Shown here: positions 63,625-64,000 of the stretch, piece by piece
Layout of the letters: each line of letters opens with the position of its first letter
Position numbering within the stretch: the first letter of the stretch is position 1
Origin: Methanosarcina sp. UBA293
Lineage (GTDB): Archaea; Halobacteriota; Methanosarcinia; Methanosarcinales; Methanosarcinaceae
Assembly: GCA_002499445.1 (NCBI GenBank)
Contig: DALS01000055.1
Location: 91,922 to 155,921, forward strand
Length of the DNA stretch: 64,000 nucleotides
Reading direction: 5' to 3'
The notes under the pieces: generated by a model
What the model saw: only the letters and a program-made list of their open reading frames with translations
The model's database searches: none
Told to the model about the DNA's origin: nothing
Position numbers and translations under genes: made by a program

Positions 63625-64000
63625 TCAGTTCCTACTCAGGAACTCCAGAATTTTTTTCGTTACTTCCTTTTCTACGTATTTAGGAGAGCGGGAAGCATCG
63701 ATTACAATAAAACGTTCGGGGTCCTCTATCGCAAGCCTGAGGAAAATTTCTCTGACTGCTCGTAAAAACTCTAATTTTTCGAACTTGCTTTGCTCTCCTC
63801 GTTTCCCACAGCGCTCAATTGAAACTTCGGGTTTGATGTCAAAGAGAAAGGTAAGATCCGGAACAATGGTCCAGCCCTGGTGCAAATTCTTTACCCAGTC
63901 AAGGGGATTCTCAAAGCGAGTCTTCAGGGTTACGCCCTGGTAGGCATATCGGCTGTCAGAATAGCGGTCAGAAATTACAATTTTCCCGCTTTCAAGCGCA
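63625..64000 (-). CDS. tmk: Thymidylate kinase, N-terminus outside window
   Basis: The frame runs off the right edge. The visible C-terminal 125 residues include VISDRYSDSRYAYQGVTLKT, with the DRY motif and the dTMP-binding region of thymidylate kinase, and LTFLFDIKPEVSIERCGKRG, the LID region. It phosphorylates dTMP to dTDP. A shorter internal frame starting at 63885 is not the true start, since the DRY part lies upstream of it. Housekeeping gene, unrelated to the island. Confidence 0.9.
   Translation of the reverse strand, partial: ALESGKIVISDRYSDSRYAYQGVTLKTRFENPLDWVKNLHQGWTIVPDLTFLFDIKPEVSIERCGKRGEQSKFEKLEFLRAVREIFLRLAIEDPERFIVIDASRSPKYVEKEVTKKILEFLSRN

Noticed and set aside
1..64000. 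tRNA, rRNA, CRISPR arrays and insertion sequences
   Set aside because: I found no tRNA-like cloverleaf, no regular spaced repeats and no intact transposase by reading. A tool search could still find a weak case.

Overview
The window looks like part of a Methanosarcina chromosome. It carries a methanofuran biosynthesis gene (mfnB), five relatives of the Methanosarcina disaggregatase, a methanogen-type surface protein with a PGF-pre-PGF domain, AT-rich intergenic DNA with archaeal TATA boxes, and frequent TTG/GTG starts behind GGAGG or GGTGAT ribosome sites. The species cannot be fixed from the sequence alone. I see no tRNA, rRNA, CRISPR array or intact transposase.

Layout. 1-2.5 kb: two cell-surface proteins on the minus strand, the first cut by the window edge. 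3.1-7.9 kb: a module of a two-TM small protein (+), a CPBP/CAAX-type membrane protease (-), a DUF1616 membrane protein (-) and a GT2 glycosyltransferase (+). 7.9-15.3 kb: a minus-strand run of an acyltransferase, DegT aminotransferase, Gfo/Idh/MocA dehydrogenase, WecC-type UDP-sugar dehydrogenase, NodB-like deacetylase and Wzx-like flippase. Its first four genes match the steps that convert UDP-GlcNAc to a 2,3-diacetamido uronic acid. 16-20 kb: a second copy of the small protein/CPBP/DUF1616/GT2 module. 20-26 kb: further glycosyltransferases, including a GT-C-like membrane protein. 26-32 kb: two disaggregatase-family proteins in tandem. 32-37 kb: flippase, UDP-sugar 4-epimerase, UDP-glucose dehydrogenase, and a third small two-TM protein. 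37.5-43.3 kb: a plus-strand operon (DUF354, deacetylase, GT2, GT4, FemAB-like) behind a leader that can fold into nested stems. 43.4-48.1 kb: flippase, GT-C-like protein and deacetylase on the minus strand. 49.5-51.1 kb: a double-domain GT2. 51.5-58.2 kb: three more disaggregatase-family genes and an acetyltransferase. 59-61.6 kb: a third GT-C-like protein and a YdjM-family membrane protein. 61.6-64 kb: housekeeping genes (mfnB, a HisA-like gene, a small protein, tmk cut by the edge).

Taken together, about 58 kb is a surface-polysaccharide and glycoconjugate island. It holds precursor synthesis (UDP-glucuronate, a 4-epimerised UDP-sugar, a diamino-uronate), at least eight glycosyltransferases, three flippases, tailoring enzymes, and secreted beta-helix proteins of the family that cuts Methanosarcina matrix polysaccharide (methanochondroitin). 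The inference that the island both makes and trims the matrix is mine. It rests on family assignments and gene proximity, not on direct evidence.

The island has evolved by local duplication. One four-gene module occurs twice, three deacetylases share a nearly identical patch, and the five disaggregatase-family genes look like mosaics of a few exchangeable domains. Several genes show start loss, domain loss or degenerate catalytic motifs.
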